Below, piece by piece: positions 63,119 to 64,000 of a stretch of 64,000 nt of DNA. Source of the DNA: Pseudomonas sp. PDM15 (GTDB taxonomy: Bacteria > Pseudomonadota > Gammaproteobacteria > Pseudomonadales > Pseudomonadaceae); the NCBI RefSeq assembly GCF_014851565.1, contig NZ_JACVAA010000007.1:186001-250000 (forward strand). The letters run 5' to 3'. The translations under genes were made by a program, and so were the position numbers. Under the pieces are notes generated by a model. The model did no database searches. It worked only from the letters and a program-made list of their open reading frames with translations, and had not been told where the DNA came from. Every line of letters begins with the position of its first letter. The stretch's first letter is position 1.

Positions 63119-63466
63119 AGAGTCGATCGGACAGTCGCCGCCTTCTTTATTGAAGGGGGAGGAAAGTCCGGGCTCCATAGGGCGGAGTGCCAGGTAACGC
63201 CTGGGAGGCGCGAGCCTACGGAAAGTGCCACAGAAAATAACCGCCTAAGCGTTTCGGCGCCGGTAAGGGTGAAAAGGTGCGGTAAGAGCGCACCGCACGA
63301 CTGGTAACAGTTCGTGGCTAGGCAAACCCCACTCGGAGCAAGACCAAATAGGGTTCCATCGGCGTGGCCCGCGCTGGAACCGGGTAGGTTGCTAGAGGCG
63401 TGCAGTGATGTACGTCGTAGAGGAATGACTGTCCTCGACAGAACCCGGCTTACAGATCGACTCTCC
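63119..63466 (+). ncRNA. rnpB: RNase P RNA (M1, bacterial class A)
   Basis: The 5' end AGAGTCGAT pairs with ATCGACTCT at 63456-63464 (P1 helix). The conserved cores GAGGAAAGTCCGGGCTCC (63163 on) and ACAGAACCCGGCTTA near the 3' end are exact family hallmarks. About 348 nt, typical for class A. It is the catalytic RNA that matures tRNA 5' ends. No strong terminator follows directly. Confidence 0.97.
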
Positions 63467-63659
63467 TCCTTTCTCTTCTATCTGCTCTGCCTTCCAATAC
63501 CGAAAAATTCTTACTCTTAAGAAATTACTTTAAGTTCGAAGTTTAGCTTCATGAACTTGAAGAAATTCGCCTCCGAAATACCTCTGTTTTGCTCCTGAAA
63601 AAGCCTCGCTTAGTTTGCTAAATCACCGTCCCATAAGGATTTTTCCTGGTTTTCGCGCC
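63467..63659. other. AT-rich rnpB-mraZ interval with two hairpins
   Basis: Base composition drops sharply compared with the rest of the window. One hairpin TTCTTA/TAAGAA (63508-63523) is followed by a longer one, CTTTAAGTTC-GAAG pairing with CTTC-AT-GAACTTGAAG (63528-63562). No reading frame here looks coding. It may hold 3' signals for rnpB or upstream elements for mraZ. Confidence 0.5.
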
Positions 63660-63689
63660 TTGACGCTAGGGTGCGCGCGTTTCTATAGT
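63660..63689 (+). promoter_or_regulatory. Candidate promoter of mraZ and the dcw cluster
   Basis: TTGACG (63660-63665), 18-bp spacer, TATAGT (63684-63689). Good hexamers; transcription would begin near 63696, at the edge of the MraZ boxes. Confidence 0.75.
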
Positions 63690-63696
63690 GTGCCGA

Positions 63697-63721
63697 AGTG
63701 GCACAAAGTGGAAAAAAGTGG
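63697..63721 (+). promoter_or_regulatory. MraZ boxes (three direct repeats)
   Basis: AGTGG occurs at 63697, 63707 and 63717, exactly 10 bp apart and five bases between units, with a degenerate fourth AAGGG at 63727. This matches the GTGG(G/N) triple repeat bound by MraZ, which represses its own dcw operon in E. coli. It sits at the predicted transcription start. Confidence 0.85.
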
Positions 63722-63765
63722 GTCATAAGGGCATGGAAAGCTAATAACAGTGGGGAAGCGCAGCC

Positions 63766-64000
63766 TTGTTTCGTGGAGCTAACGCCATCAGTCTCGACGC
63801 CAAAGGGCGACTCGCGATGCCGAGCCGGTATCGTGACGAGCTCGTTTCGCGTTGTGCTGGCCAGCTCATCGTCACCATCGATGCCGTAGACCCCTGCCTG
63901 TGCGTTTATCCCCTGCCGGAGTGGGAGCTGATCGAAGCCAAGCTCCGCGACCTGCCGTCCCTGCGTGAAGAAACCCGCCGCCTGCAGCGCCTGCTGATCG
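63766..64000 (+). CDS. mraZ: Transcriptional regulator MraZ, 3' truncated by window end
   Basis: The first 78 residues of MraZ, an AbrB-fold DNA-binding ring protein that opens the division and cell-wall cluster. The start is TTG at 63766 with GGGGAAG upstream, giving FRGANAISLDAKGRLAMPSRYRDEL after the initiator Met, split here by conserved turns, and CLCVYPLPEWELIE. Expected full length is about 150 residues; the rest, and mraW/rsmH-ftsL, lie beyond the window. Confidence 0.93.
   Translation, partial: MFRGANAISLDAKGRLAMPSRYRDELVSRCAGQLIVTIDAVDPCLCVYPLPEWELIEAKLRDLPSLREETRRLQRLLI

Noticed and set aside
63314..63520. Short + strand frame over the rnpB 3' half
   Set aside because: The sequence is accounted for by RNase P RNA conserved cores; not coding.

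Overview
This window is a chromosomal housekeeping segment from a high-GC gammaproteobacterium of the genus Pseudomonas in the broad sense. The protein sequences (AlgW, MurA, RpoN, RapZ, MreC and others) look pseudomonad. The gene order, from the macroglobulin operon through gatCAB, mreBCD, the rpoN/PTS-Ntr block, lpt-kds, mla, murA-his, algW, cysDN, trpS, rplM-rpsI, petABC, sspAB and lpoA to rnpB and mraZ, matches what I recall of Pseudomonas aeruginosa. The species cannot be fixed from this alone. I see no tRNA, CRISPR array, prophage, transposase gene or defence island.

Layout. 1-7251: end of an alpha-2-macroglobulin (mag/yfa) operon on the + strand. 7429-11574 (-): gatCAB for tRNA-dependent amidation, followed by a short RlpA-like lipoprotein and a carboxymuconolactone-decarboxylase-like protein. 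11793-24788 (mostly +): mreBCD cell-shape genes, maf, rng, the giant AsmA-like yhdP, a nitrilase-family amidase, and tldD and pmbA with darP on the opposite strand. 24843-31919 (-): kdsD-kdsC-lptC-lptA-lptB, then rpoN-hpf-ptsN-rapZ-ptsO, joining LPS precursor synthesis and export to sigma-54 and nitrogen PTS control. 32165-40376 (+): mlaFEDCB outer-membrane lipid transport, ibaG, murA, then hisG, hisD and hisC. 40434-53520: algW (-), a Nif3-like protein, cysD-cysNC sulfate activation, zapG (-), a hydrolase, trpS, zapE, a GlxA-type regulator (-) divergent from an acyl-CoA dehydrogenase, nfi and an aldo/keto reductase (-). 53796-58606 (+): rplM-rpsI, petABC (cytochrome bc1) and sspAB. 58673-62087 (-): lpoA-yraN-gmhA/diaA-dolP. 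62209-64000 (+): rsmI, the RNase P RNA gene, and mraZ, the first gene of the division and cell-wall cluster, cut by the window edge.

A cell-envelope theme runs through the window: peptidoglycan (mreBCD, murA, lpoA, rlpA, mraZ), LPS (kds, lpt), outer-membrane lipid balance (mla, yhdP, dolP), envelope stress (algW) and periplasmic macroglobulin. The most unusual items are: two 142-bp palindromic elements flanking hisG whose end stems differ in a compensatory way; mreC with no standard start codon at its conserved N-terminus; yraN with no standard start except one inside lpoA; three 10-nt-period MraZ boxes at the mraZ promoter; a perfect palindrome of redox-regulator type upstream of petABC; divergent gatC and mreB promoters whose -35 boxes overlap; and an HExxH motif in the DUF2300 protein of the macroglobulin operon. 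No wholly new multi-gene system is evident. Promoters and terminators are read from sequence only.
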